DNA from: Mesorhizobium sp. RMAD-H1
Lineage (GTDB): Bacteria; Pseudomonadota; Alphaproteobacteria; Rhizobiales; Rhizobiaceae
Assembly: GCF_014191375.1 (NCBI RefSeq)
Contig: NZ_JACHWN010000001.1
Span: 806,001 to 870,000 of the forward strand
DNA length: 64,000 nucleotides
Reading direction: 5' to 3'
Positions 57,277-64,000 of the stretch are shown here, in pieces; within the stretch, counting starts at the first letter, position 1; every line of letters starts with the position of its first letter. Under the pieces are notes generated by a model. The model was not told the DNA's origin and ran no database searches. It worked only from the letters and a program-made list of their open reading frames with translations. Made by a program: the position numbers and the translations under genes.

Positions 57277-59348
57277 TTCAGCTCTCCTTTCGTGACGAGC
57301 AGCGCATCGGCAATCCATGCGCCTTTTCCCTCGCCGCACACAAGCAGCGGATTGATGTCGAGCTCGATAATCCGCCCGGCGTGCTCCACGGCGAAGGTGG
57401 CGATGGCGTCAATGGCGTCGATTGCGGCGCCAAGATCAGCCTTGGGCTTGCCACGATAGCCGTCAAGAAGCGGGAACATCCTGAGAGAGCGCAGCGCCTC
57501 CTCGATCTCGTCGCGGCTCGATGGCAGGAGCAAGGTTACGCTGTCCTGCAGGAGTTCCACGAGAACGCCGCCTGTCCCGAGCGTCATGACCGGGCCGAAC
57601 TGCGGATCGTCGAGGATGCCGACCAGCAATTCGCCGACGGCGCCGGTCACCATGCGTTCGACATAGAGGCCGGATCCGAGAGGCATGAGTTCGTTTGCCG
57701 CCGATCTGACCGCTTCGGCATTCTTCAAATTGAGGCGAACGGCGTTCATCTCGGATTTATGGGCAATCCCCAATGCCTTGATCGCTACGGGATAGCCGAG
57801 GCTTTCAGCGGCCGTCACCGCCTCATCGGCATTCGTGCCGCGGCTGCCCTCCGGTACGGACAAGCCGTGCCTGCGGAGAACGGCTTTCGCCTGCGCTTCG
57901 TCATGTTCATGGATATCGGGATCAGCCTTTGCCTTGCGGCAGGCGACAGGTGGCGCGGGCTCCCTTTTCCATGCCTGGCCGATGAAGGCCGCCGCTTCCG
58001 CCGCGTCGAGGGCCTCGATGATGCCGCAGAGCGGTGCGATGCCCCGCACCGTCAGGTTCATGATGTCCTCCTCTGGAATGCTCTCCGGCAGGGAAGCAAT
58101 GATCGCACCTTTGGCCCCATCGGCCCTCAGCGCCGCCTCAAACCCGCGCACTGTCGTCCACCAGTCGACATCCGAGCAGCGGTCCCGGCGCGGAAAATCG
58201 ATGACGAGGCAGTTGAGCGAGAAGCCGCCGGAAATCATCGCGGTGAATGTGCGGGTCATCGCCGGCTCGTCGTTCCAGATGAAGGTGTGGTAGTCGAGCG
58301 GGTTGGCCACGGTGACAAGGGGCCCGAGCGTCGCTTTGACCTTGGCGCGATGCTCCGTCGTCAGCGGCGGGAACGTGATGGAGCGGCCTTCCGCGGCGTC
58401 AGCCATGACGGAAGCCTCGCCGCCGGAGCAGCTCATCGAGGAGAGCGTGTTACCATCCAGCGATCCGTGCACATGCAGGAGCTTCAGCGCTTCGAGGAGG
58501 GAAGGGATCGAATGGACGCGGGCGATGCCGAGCCTTTTCAGAAAGGCGTCGGATGCGGCGTCCGACCCGGCGAGCGAGGCCGTATGCGAGACGGTCGCCG
58601 CGCGCGCCTGGGCGGAGCGGCCGACCTTCATGGCGACGATGGGTTTGCGCAGTTGACGCGCGCGTTTCGCCAGCGCCTCGAAGCCCGCCGCCGACTGGAA
58701 CGCCTCGATATGGAGGCCCAGCGCCGTCACCCGCTTGTCCTCGATCAGCGCAATGGCCATGTCAGAGACGCCGGTCTGCGCCTGGTTGCCCGCCGTCACG
58801 ACATGGGCGATCGGCAGGCCGCGCCGCTGCATCGTCATGTTGATCGCGATGTTGGAGGACTGGGTGATGATGGCGACGCCGCGCTCGCCGGGAGCGAGCC
58901 GCCGCCCACCATGCTGGTCGGGCCAGAGCAGCGCGCCGTCGCAATAATTGATGAGGCCGTAGCAGTTCGGCCCGATGATCGGCATGTCGCCGGCGGCTTG
59001 AACCAGCTCCTGCTGCAGTTGCGCGCCCTCCGCATCGTCTCCCGCCTCCAGAAAACCTGAGGCATAGCAGACGGCGGCGCCCGCGCCGGCCGCGCGCAGG
59101 TCGCGCACGATGTCGAGGGTGAGGAAGCGGTTGACGCCGATAAAGGCCGCATCGGGGCTGCCGGGCAGGTCGGCGACGGAGCGATAGGCTTTCAGGCCCT
59201 GCACTTCGTCGTGCCTGGGGTGCACAGGCCAGATCTCGCCCGCGAAACCCATCTTCTGCGATTGCCGGATGACCTCGGCCGCCTGCAGGCCGCCGAAGAC
59301 GGCAATGGTTTTCGGGCGAAGCAGACGGTCGAGCCTATGCGCCATCAT
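57273..59348 (-). CDS. Acyl-CoA ligase, ADP-forming type (fused subunits)
   Basis: 691 residues. Order: CoA-binding Rossmann domain (RLLRPKTIAVFGGLQAAEVI), succinyl-CoA-ligase-like domains with SHTASLAGSDAASD (the position of the phospho-histidine), and a C-terminal ATP-grasp domain (HEHDEAQAKAVLRRHGLSVP onward, ending LDINPLLVCGEGKG). This is the ADP-forming acetate-CoA-ligase family, not the AMP-forming CaiC type. In this operon it likely activates gamma-butyrobetaine, crotonobetaine or carnitine. Overlaps neighbours by 4 bases on both sides. Confidence 0.87.
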   Translation of the reverse strand: MMAHRLDRLLRPKTIAVFGGLQAAEVIRQSQKMGFAGEIWPVHPRHDEVQGLKAYRSVADLPGSPDAAFIGVNRFLTLDIVRDLRAAGAGAAVCYASGFLEAGDDAEGAQLQQELVQAAGDMPIIGPNCYGLINYCDGALLWPDQHGGRRLAPGERGVAIITQSSNIAINMTMQRRGLPIAHVVTAGNQAQTGVSDMAIALIEDKRVTALGLHIEAFQSAAGFEALAKRARQLRKPIVAMKVGRSAQARAATVSHTASLAGSDAASDAFLKRLGIARVHSIPSLLEALKLLHVHGSLDGNTLSSMSCSGGEASVMADAAEGRSITFPPLTTEHRAKVKATLGPLVTVANPLDYHTFIWNDEPAMTRTFTAMISGGFSLNCLVIDFPRRDRCSDVDWWTTVRGFEAALRADGAKGAIIASLPESIPEEDIMNLTVRGIAPLCGIIEALDAAEAAAFIGQAWKREPAPPVACRKAKADPDIHEHDEAQAKAVLRRHGLSVPEGSRGTNADEAVTAAESLGYPVAIKALGIAHKSEMNAVRLNLKNAEAVRSAANELMPLGSGLYVERMVTGAVGELLVGILDDPQFGPVMTLGTGGVLVELLQDSVTLLLPSSRDEIEEALRSLRMFPLLDGYRGKPKADLGAAIDAIDAIATFAVEHAGRIIELDINPLLVCGEGKGAWIADALLVTKGELK

Positions 59349-60508
59349 GCACCATATGGGCGCAGCAGGGCGCGGGAGATGATGTGCCGCTGGATTTCCG
59401 ACGTGCCTTCCCAGATGCGCTCGACGCGGGCGTCGCGCCAGATGCGCTCCAGCGGCAGGTCGTCCATCAGGCCCATGCCGCCGTGGATCTGGATCGCCTC
59501 GTCGGCGACAAAGGCGAGCATTTCCGTCGCCTTGAGCTTGGCCATGGCCATGTCGGCGTCGGTCACCGTGCCCTGATCGAACTTCCAGCCTGCCTCGAAT
59601 GTCAGGAGATCGGCAGCCTTCAACTCGGTCGCCATATCGGCCAGTTTAAAGGAAATTCCCTGGAATCTGCCGATTTTCTGGCCGAATTGTTCGCGTTGCG
59701 CGGCATATTCGATCGCGTGCGAGAGCGCGCGCTCGGCACGGCCGAGGCAGGTGGCGGCCACCTGCAGGCGTGTCGCGCCGAGCCAGGTTTTGGCCACCTC
59801 GAAGCCCTCGTGCACTTCGCCGAGGATGGCCTCCTCCGGCAGCCGGCAATCGTCGAACTCGATGGTGGCGTTGGAGTAGCCGCGGTGCGAGACATTGCGG
59901 TAGCCCTCGCGGATCGTCATCCCCGGATGCCCCCTGTCGACGAAGAAGGCGGTGATCTTCTTCTTTTTGCCGCGCGGCGTATCCTCCTCGCCGGAGGCGA
60001 CGAAGAGGATGACGAAATCGGCCTCCATCGCATGGCTGATGAAGTGCTTGGTGCCATTGATCACCCAGTCGCCGCCTTTTTTGACGGCTGACGCCTTCAT
60101 GCCGCGCAGGTCTGAGCCGGCGCCGGGCTCCGTCATGGCCAGACAATCGGATTTCTCGCCGCGAACGCAGGGATAGAGATATTTTTCCTTCTGCGCCTCG
60201 GTCCCGGCAAGGAGGATGTTGGAAGGCCTGCCGACGCAGGTCCAGTGCAGCGCATAATTGGCGCGGCCGAGCTCCTTTTCGTAAAGCAGCCAGGAGACGG
60301 TATCGAGCCCCGCGCCGCCGACCGCTTCAGGCATGTTGGCGGCGTAGAGGCCGGCTTCAATGGCTTTCTGCTTGATCTCCTCTACGAGTTCCCTGCGCAG
60401 GACGCCGGTGCGCTCGACCTCCGCCTCATGCGGGTAGAGCTCGTTCTCGACGAAGGCCCGCGTCGTCCCGACGATCAGCCTCTGCTCCTCGGTCAGGCCG
60501 AAATCCAT
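59345..60508 (-). CDS. Acyl-CoA dehydrogenase
   Basis: 387 residues starting MDFGLTEEQRLIVGTTRAFV at 60508. FAD-binding and substrate loops: CLAMTEPGAGSDLRGM, WVINGTKHFISHAMEAD, RFQGISFKLADMATE, IQIHGGMGLMDDLPLERIWR and WEGTSEIQRHI. Resembles CaiA-like gamma-butyrobetainyl/crotonobetainyl-CoA oxidoreductases; an oxidising direction to crotonobetainyl-CoA fits the operon. The frame extends upstream of 60508 without family sequence. Four bases separate it from the dehydrogenase gene. Confidence 0.86.
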   Translation of the reverse strand: MDFGLTEEQRLIVGTTRAFVENELYPHEAEVERTGVLRRELVEEIKQKAIEAGLYAANMPEAVGGAGLDTVSWLLYEKELGRANYALHWTCVGRPSNILLAGTEAQKEKYLYPCVRGEKSDCLAMTEPGAGSDLRGMKASAVKKGGDWVINGTKHFISHAMEADFVILFVASGEEDTPRGKKKKITAFFVDRGHPGMTIREGYRNVSHRGYSNATIEFDDCRLPEEAILGEVHEGFEVAKTWLGATRLQVAATCLGRAERALSHAIEYAAQREQFGQKIGRFQGISFKLADMATELKAADLLTFEAGWKFDQGTVTDADMAMAKLKATEMLAFVADEAIQIHGGMGLMDDLPLERIWRDARVERIWEGTSEIQRHIISRALLRPYGA

Positions 60509-60512
60509 CGCG

Positions 60513-61577
60513 TCAGCCTTTCTTCCTGCGGGCCTTGGCGGCCTTTGCCTTCTCGGCCGCCTTCGAGATCGTCGGTTTCTGTGCGAGCTTCGACAGGCGC
60601 CTGGTGTAGTCCTTGTGGAGCGCGCCGGCGCCCCAGCCCTTGCCCCTGTTCTGGCGCGAGAGCGCTTCCATGATGGCGACCAGATTGTCGTCGCGGATAC
60701 GTTCGAGCTCGCGGATGGAGAGGCCATGCGCCTGCGCGTCGGACTGGCTGGCGATCTTGTCCACCAGCTCGTCCGTCAGTTCCGGCACGTCCATGAGCTT
60801 GGTCCACGGCCAGGAGAGGCAGGGACCGAACTGGGCCATGAAATGGCGCATGCCGGCCTCGCCGCCGGCGATGCGATAGACCTGGAACAGCCCCATCTGC
60901 GCCCAGCGGATGCCGAAGGAATAGCGCATGATGTCGTCGAGTTCTTCCACCGTGGTGATGTCGTCCTTGATCAGCCACAGCGCCTCGCGCCACAGCGCCT
61001 CGAGAAGGCGGTCGCCGACGAAAGCCTCGATCTCCTTGCGGATCACCACCGGCTTCATGCCGATCGAGGCATAGAGCGCGCGGGCCCGCTCGACGGCTTC
61101 GCCCGAGGTCTGTTGGCCGCCGACGATCTCGACCAGCGGCAGGAGGTAGACCGGATTGAAGGGGTGGCCGACGACGAGCCGCTCCGGATGGCTCATTGCC
61201 GTCTGCATCTCGGAGGGAAGAATGCCTGACGTGGACGAGCCGATGATGGCGTCCGCTGCCGCGTGGGCGTCGATTTCCGCCAGCACCTTGTGCTTGAGGT
61301 CGAGCCGTTCCGGCACGCTTTCCTGGATGAAGTCGGCCCCTGCGACCGCTTCGGCAATGGACCCGGCAAAGGCGAGCTTTCCTTCCCTGGGCAAGCCGTC
61401 CGGCAGCATGGCCTTATAGGCGCGGCGGGCGTTCTTCATCACCTCGCTCACCTTCCGTTCCGCTTCCGGATCGGGGTCGAAGATCGAGACGTCGATGCCG
61501 TTGAGGAGGAGGCGGGCGACCCAGCCCGCGCCGATGACGCCGCCGCCTATCGCTGCGGCCTTGCGAATTCTTGCCAT
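60513..61577 (-). CDS. L-carnitine 3-dehydrogenase-like 3-hydroxyacyl-CoA dehydrogenase
   Basis: 354 residues. NAD-binding AAAIGGGVIGAGWVARLLLN, then FIQESVPERLDLKHKVLAEI, SSTSGILPSEMQ and GHPFNPVYLLPLVEIVGG (catalytic His of GHPFNP). The C-terminal helical domain is LLEALWREALWLIKDDITTV. The family and its neighbour BKACE point to carnitine 3-dehydrogenase: carnitine to 3-dehydrocarnitine with NADH. A Lys/Ala-rich tail (SKAAEKAKAAKARRKKG) is unusual. GAGGCGG lies before the ATG; 7 bases after BKACE. Confidence 0.88.
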   Translation of the reverse strand: MARIRKAAAIGGGVIGAGWVARLLLNGIDVSIFDPDPEAERKVSEVMKNARRAYKAMLPDGLPREGKLAFAGSIAEAVAGADFIQESVPERLDLKHKVLAEIDAHAAADAIIGSSTSGILPSEMQTAMSHPERLVVGHPFNPVYLLPLVEIVGGQQTSGEAVERARALYASIGMKPVVIRKEIEAFVGDRLLEALWREALWLIKDDITTVEELDDIMRYSFGIRWAQMGLFQVYRIAGGEAGMRHFMAQFGPCLSWPWTKLMDVPELTDELVDKIASQSDAQAHGLSIRELERIRDDNLVAIMEALSRQNRGKGWGAGALHKDYTRRLSKLAQKPTISKAAEKAKAAKARRKKG

Positions 61578-61584
61578 GACCGCC

Positions 61585-62490
61585 TCACCAGCGCTTCGTC
61601 AGTTTCATGCGCGCGCGGACATCGCCGGGTCCCAGGATTTTCGCGCCCATGCCCTCGGCAATTTTGACCGCCCGTTCGACCAGCGGGCCGTTGGTGGCGA
61701 GAACGCCCTTGTCGAGCCAGAGATTGTCTTCCAGCCCGACGCGGATGTTGCCGCCGGCCAGTACGGCCATCGCCGCATAGGGCAGCTGGTTGCGGCCGAT
61801 GGAGAAGGCGGAGAATGTCCAGTCAGCGGGCAGATTGCTGGTCAGCGCCAGGAACGTGGCCATATCATCTGGCGCGCCCCAGGGAATGCCCATGCAGAGC
61901 TGCACCATGACGGGATCGTCCAGGAGGCCCTGATCGTAGAGCCATTTGGCAAGGAGCAGATGGCCCGTATCGAAGATCTCGACTTCCGGGCGCACGCCCA
62001 GCGCCTTTATCTGCGCCGCCATGGCCTTCAGCATGGCGGGCGTGTTGGTCATGACGTAATCGCCTTCGCCGAAATTCATCGTGCCGCAATCGAGCGTGCA
62101 GATCTCCGGCAGGAGCTTCGCTACATGGGCCAGACGTTCGGTCGCGCCTGCCATGTCGGTACCGTCAGGCGAGGGGGGCAAAGGCTTTTCGACATTGCCG
62201 AGCGTCAGGTCGCCGCCCATGCCGGCGGTAAGGTTCAAGACCATGTCGACGCCAGAGGCCTTGATGTGCTCGACCACCTCCGCGTAGAGCGCCACGTCGC
62301 GCGCGGCCTTGCCGGTTTCCGGATTGCGGACATGGATATGCGCGATCGCCGCGCCGGCATTGGCGGCTGCGATGCATTCGTCGGCGATCTGGCGCGGCGT
62401 CACCGGAACCTTGTCCGAACGGCCGGTCGTATCGCCCGCGCCCGTAACGGCACAGGTGATGAATACCTCGCGATTGGGCGACAATCCCAT
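61585..62490 (-). CDS. BKACE (3-keto-5-aminohexanoate cleavage family), 3-dehydrocarnitine cleaving
   Basis: 301 residues starting [20 protein letters not shown] at 62490 with GGGAGAAC upstream. TIM-barrel beta-keto acid cleavage enzyme: [14 protein letters not shown] contains the zinc-binding His-x-His, [10 protein letters not shown] and [11 protein letters not shown] follow, and [12 protein letters not shown] is the C-terminal metal/substrate site. In carnitine clusters this family splits 3-dehydrocarnitine with acetyl-CoA into betainyl-CoA and acetoacetate. First gene of the operon, divergent from the GlxA-type regulator. Confidence 0.9.
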   Translation of the reverse strand: MGLSPNREVFITCAVTGAGDTTGRSDKVPVTPRQIADECIAAANAGAAIAHIHVRNPETGKAARDVALYAEVVEHIKASGVDMVLNLTAGMGGDLTLGNVEKPLPPSPDGTDMAGATERLAHVAKLLPEICTLDCGTMNFGEGDYVMTNTPAMLKAMAAQIKALGVRPEVEIFDTGHLLLAKWLYDQGLLDDPVMVQLCMGIPWGAPDDMATFLALTSNLPADWTFSAFSIGRNQLPYAAMAVLAGGNIRVGLEDNLWLDKGVLATNGPLVERAVKIAEGMGAKILGPGDVRARMKLTKRW

Positions 62491-62522
62491 TGCGTGTTCT
62501 CCCTTTGATTCTCTTTGCTTTC

Positions 62523-62566
62523 GCAAATCCGGACGGAAAACCGGTTCCCACTTTTCCTGGATTTGC
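62523..62566. repeat. Inverted repeat in the BKACE-regulator gap
   Basis: GCAAATCCGG and CCTGGATTTGC with about 23 bases between, including AAAACCGGTTCCCACTTTT. The pattern resembles a dispersed rhizobial palindrome seen between many genes; it may equally be the regulator's site, so the role is open. Confidence 0.5.
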
Positions 62567-62625
62567 TTTGTCCTGATCATGCCGCGATTGCCAAAAGGTG
62601 TTTTACGATATACGAATCGAAATTG

Positions 62626-63609
62626 ATGAATAGCGAAGCCTCACCTCTCTTTCTGCCTGACCCGAAAGCGCTTGATGTGACGGTCCTGATCTTCAGCGGC
62701 GCGTCGTTGATGTGCGTGGCCTCGACCATCGACCCGATGCGCGCGGCCAATCGCGTTTCGGGCGGCACGCTGTTCCGGTGGCGGATCGTGTCGCTCGACG
62801 GCCAGCCGGCGATCACCACCTGCGGCCTGCCGATTGCCGTATCAGGTTCATTCGATGCATCAGAAAAGGCGGATATGTTGCTGGTTGTCGGCGGTTTTGG
62901 CGCGGCCGATATCGCGCGCACGACCTTCACGGCCCATCTGCGGCGTGCCGTCCATAATTACCGGATGATCGGCGGCATCGAGGCCGGTTCCTGGCTGCTC
63001 GGCCGTGCCGGGCTTCTGTCGGGGCGGAAGGCGACCACCCATTGGGAGGACATGGAGGAATTCACCGCCGCCTTTCCGGAGTCAGATGTGCGGCCCGACC
63101 GCTATGTCATCGACGGCCCGGTCTTCACCAGCGGCGGCGCCTCGCCGACCTTCGACCTGATGCTGCATCTGATCCGCTCGCGCTTCGGCATGTCCGTGGC
63201 GCTCGATGTGGCGAGCGTCTTCATCTATGACGAGGCCCATGCCTCCAGCGATGCGCAGCCGCTGGTCTCGCTCGGGCGGCTCGACGATGTGCATCCGAAG
63301 CTGGCGGTCGCGATCCGCCTGATGGAAAGCCATATCGATGCGCCGCTGACAGTCGCGGCCATCGCACGACGCTGCGGCCTCTCAGCGCGCAGCCTCGAGA
63401 AGATCTTCCTGAAGGCGGTGGGCGAGGGGCCGGGGCGCTATTATCTGCGCCTGCGGCTTAAAATGGCCCGGCGGCTGATCACCGATACGAAATCGCCACT
63501 CGCGGATATCGCGGCGCGGACCGGGTTTTCCTCCGCGGCCGCCTTCACCCGCACCTTCAGGCAGTTCGAGGGCAGGCCGCCCAGCGCACTGAGGGCGTCC
63601 AATCGCTAG
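62626..63609 (+). CDS. GlxA-family transcriptional regulator (CdhR-like)
   Basis: 327 residues. N-terminal DJ-1/PfpI-like domain (~15-190: [36 protein letters not shown]) and C-terminal AraC helix-turn-helix pair (~215-325: [40 protein letters not shown]). Carnitine clusters of Pseudomonas carry such a regulator (CdhR). Probably activates the divergent operon and the thioesterase behind it. Start at 62626 chosen; the frame extends upstream without family sequence. Confidence 0.88.
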   Translation: MNSEASPLFLPDPKALDVTVLIFSGASLMCVASTIDPMRAANRVSGGTLFRWRIVSLDGQPAITTCGLPIAVSGSFDASEKADMLLVVGGFGAADIARTTFTAHLRRAVHNYRMIGGIEAGSWLLGRAGLLSGRKATTHWEDMEEFTAAFPESDVRPDRYVIDGPVFTSGGASPTFDLMLHLIRSRFGMSVALDVASVFIYDEAHASSDAQPLVSLGRLDDVHPKLAVAIRLMESHIDAPLTVAAIARRCGLSARSLEKIFLKAVGEGPGRYYLRLRLKMARRLITDTKSPLADIAARTGFSSAAAFTRTFRQFEGRPPSALRASNR

Positions 63610-63640
63610 TTTTCGACGAAAATCCATGAAGGAGCACGAT

Positions 63641-64000
63641 ATGCCAGAGGGTGAACTCTACCATTCCGCGCCGATTGCGATCGAGAAGGAGTGGATCGAC
63701 TATAACGGCCATCTGAACATGGCCTATTACAACGTCATCTTCGATCGCGGCGGCGACGAGTTCCTGGCGGCGCTCGGCTTCGGCCCGTCCTATGCGGCCG
63801 ATCGCAGGCTGACGATCTACACCGCCGAGGTCCATATCTGCTATGTCAGGGAATTGCATCTGGGCGACACCGTCACCGTGACGAGCCGGCTCATCGATTT
63901 CGACGAGAAGCGCCTGCACAGCTATAATGAGATTCTGCACAAGGACGGCTGGCTGGCGGCGACTGCGGAGGTCCTGTCGCTGCATGTCGACATGAGCGGC
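63641..64000 (+). CDS. Thioesterase of the carnitine cluster (3' truncated by window)
   Basis: Hot-dog fold, 120 codons visible. IEKEWIDYNGHLNMAYYNVI contains the conserved D-Y-N-G-H-(L/M)-N active-site motif of 4-hydroxybenzoyl-CoA-type thioesterases; YTAEVHICYVRELHLGDTVT follows. In carnitine loci this enzyme releases glycine betaine from betainyl-CoA. AAGGAG lies 8 bases before the ATG, 31 bases after the regulator. Confidence 0.86.
   Translation, partial: MPEGELYHSAPIAIEKEWIDYNGHLNMAYYNVIFDRGGDEFLAALGFGPSYAADRRLTIYTAEVHICYVRELHLGDTVTVTSRLIDFDEKRLHSYNEILHKDGWLAATAEVLSLHVDMSG

Noticed and set aside
57381-59060. 559-codon plus-strand frame within the ligase gene
   Set aside because: Antisense shadow of the ADP-forming ligase, whose motifs are complete.
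63557-63985. Minus-strand frame opposite the thioesterase
   Set aside because: Antisense shadow of a gene with an intact D-Y-N-G-H active-site motif.

Overview
The window is a 64 kb piece of a GC-rich alphaproteobacterial chromosome, most likely from the Hyphomicrobiales (Rhizobiaceae-like). The grounds are a CckA cell-cycle kinase, a DksA that has lost most zinc-finger cysteines, the ycjX/ycjF pair, rhizobial-style intergenic palindromes, and a carnitine gene cluster of the kind found in Agrobacterium/Rhizobium. I ran no searches; family names come from reading motifs and gene order.

Region 1 (1-28 kb) is ordinary core chromosome. It holds pepA (5' end cut by the window), holC, a GNAT acetyltransferase with an apparent frameshift, a GST, icd, a ribbon-helix-helix protein, a DJ-1/PfpI protein, trmJ, murI, a luciferase-like oxidoreductase, an NAD(P)-binding reductase, a DUF922 protein, folP-folK (no folB between them), a secreted hypothetical, ycjF-ycjX, a SixA-like phosphatase, dksA, a FliO-like protein, cckA, a LivJ/K-type binding protein, groES-groEL, a small acidic protein and an MHYT-GGDEF-EAL protein. 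A tRNA-Arg(CCG) closes the region.

Region 2 (28-44 kb) is accessory DNA directly behind the tRNA. It starts with a broken serine recombinase, then an IS630 element that has split a small gene (excising the IS on paper restores a 110-codon frame), and an IS3 relic. Two decayed phage lysis genes (a muramidase and a GH24-type lysozyme) flank a surface-glycan module: an acyltransferase-3, a GT2-GT4 fusion, a methyltransferase with a repeated coiled coil, and a Gtr-like set (GtrA flippase, a 40-residue membrane ORF, a large membrane glycosyltransferase, and a divergent GtrB-type transferase). A Gly-rich autotransporter-passenger-like protein without a beta-barrel also lies here. The Gtr part is visibly A+T-richer than the rest. 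My reading is a prophage-derived island whose glycan genes survived while phage genes decayed.

Region 3 (44-54 kb) holds small regulatory units: a LysR gene divergent from MFS / Tat-exported hydrolase / cyclophilin-like genes; a SulP anion transporter; a LacI regulator divergent from a DUF1127 gene with three copies of one palindromic operator between them; a membrane protein and a haloacetate-dehalogenase-like hydrolase; and an Rrf2 regulator overlapping a thioredoxin-reductase-like flavoprotein.

Region 4 (54-64 kb) is a carnitine/gamma-butyrobetaine-type catabolic cluster. A tightly packed six-gene leftward operon (BKACE, carnitine dehydrogenase-like, acyl-CoA dehydrogenase, ADP-forming acyl-CoA ligase, CaiD-like hydratase, esterase) is divergent from a GlxA/CdhR-type regulator and a thioesterase that runs off the window. 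An aminotransferase lies beyond the operon. Together the genes could take gamma-butyrobetaine via CoA esters to carnitine and on to glycine betaine.
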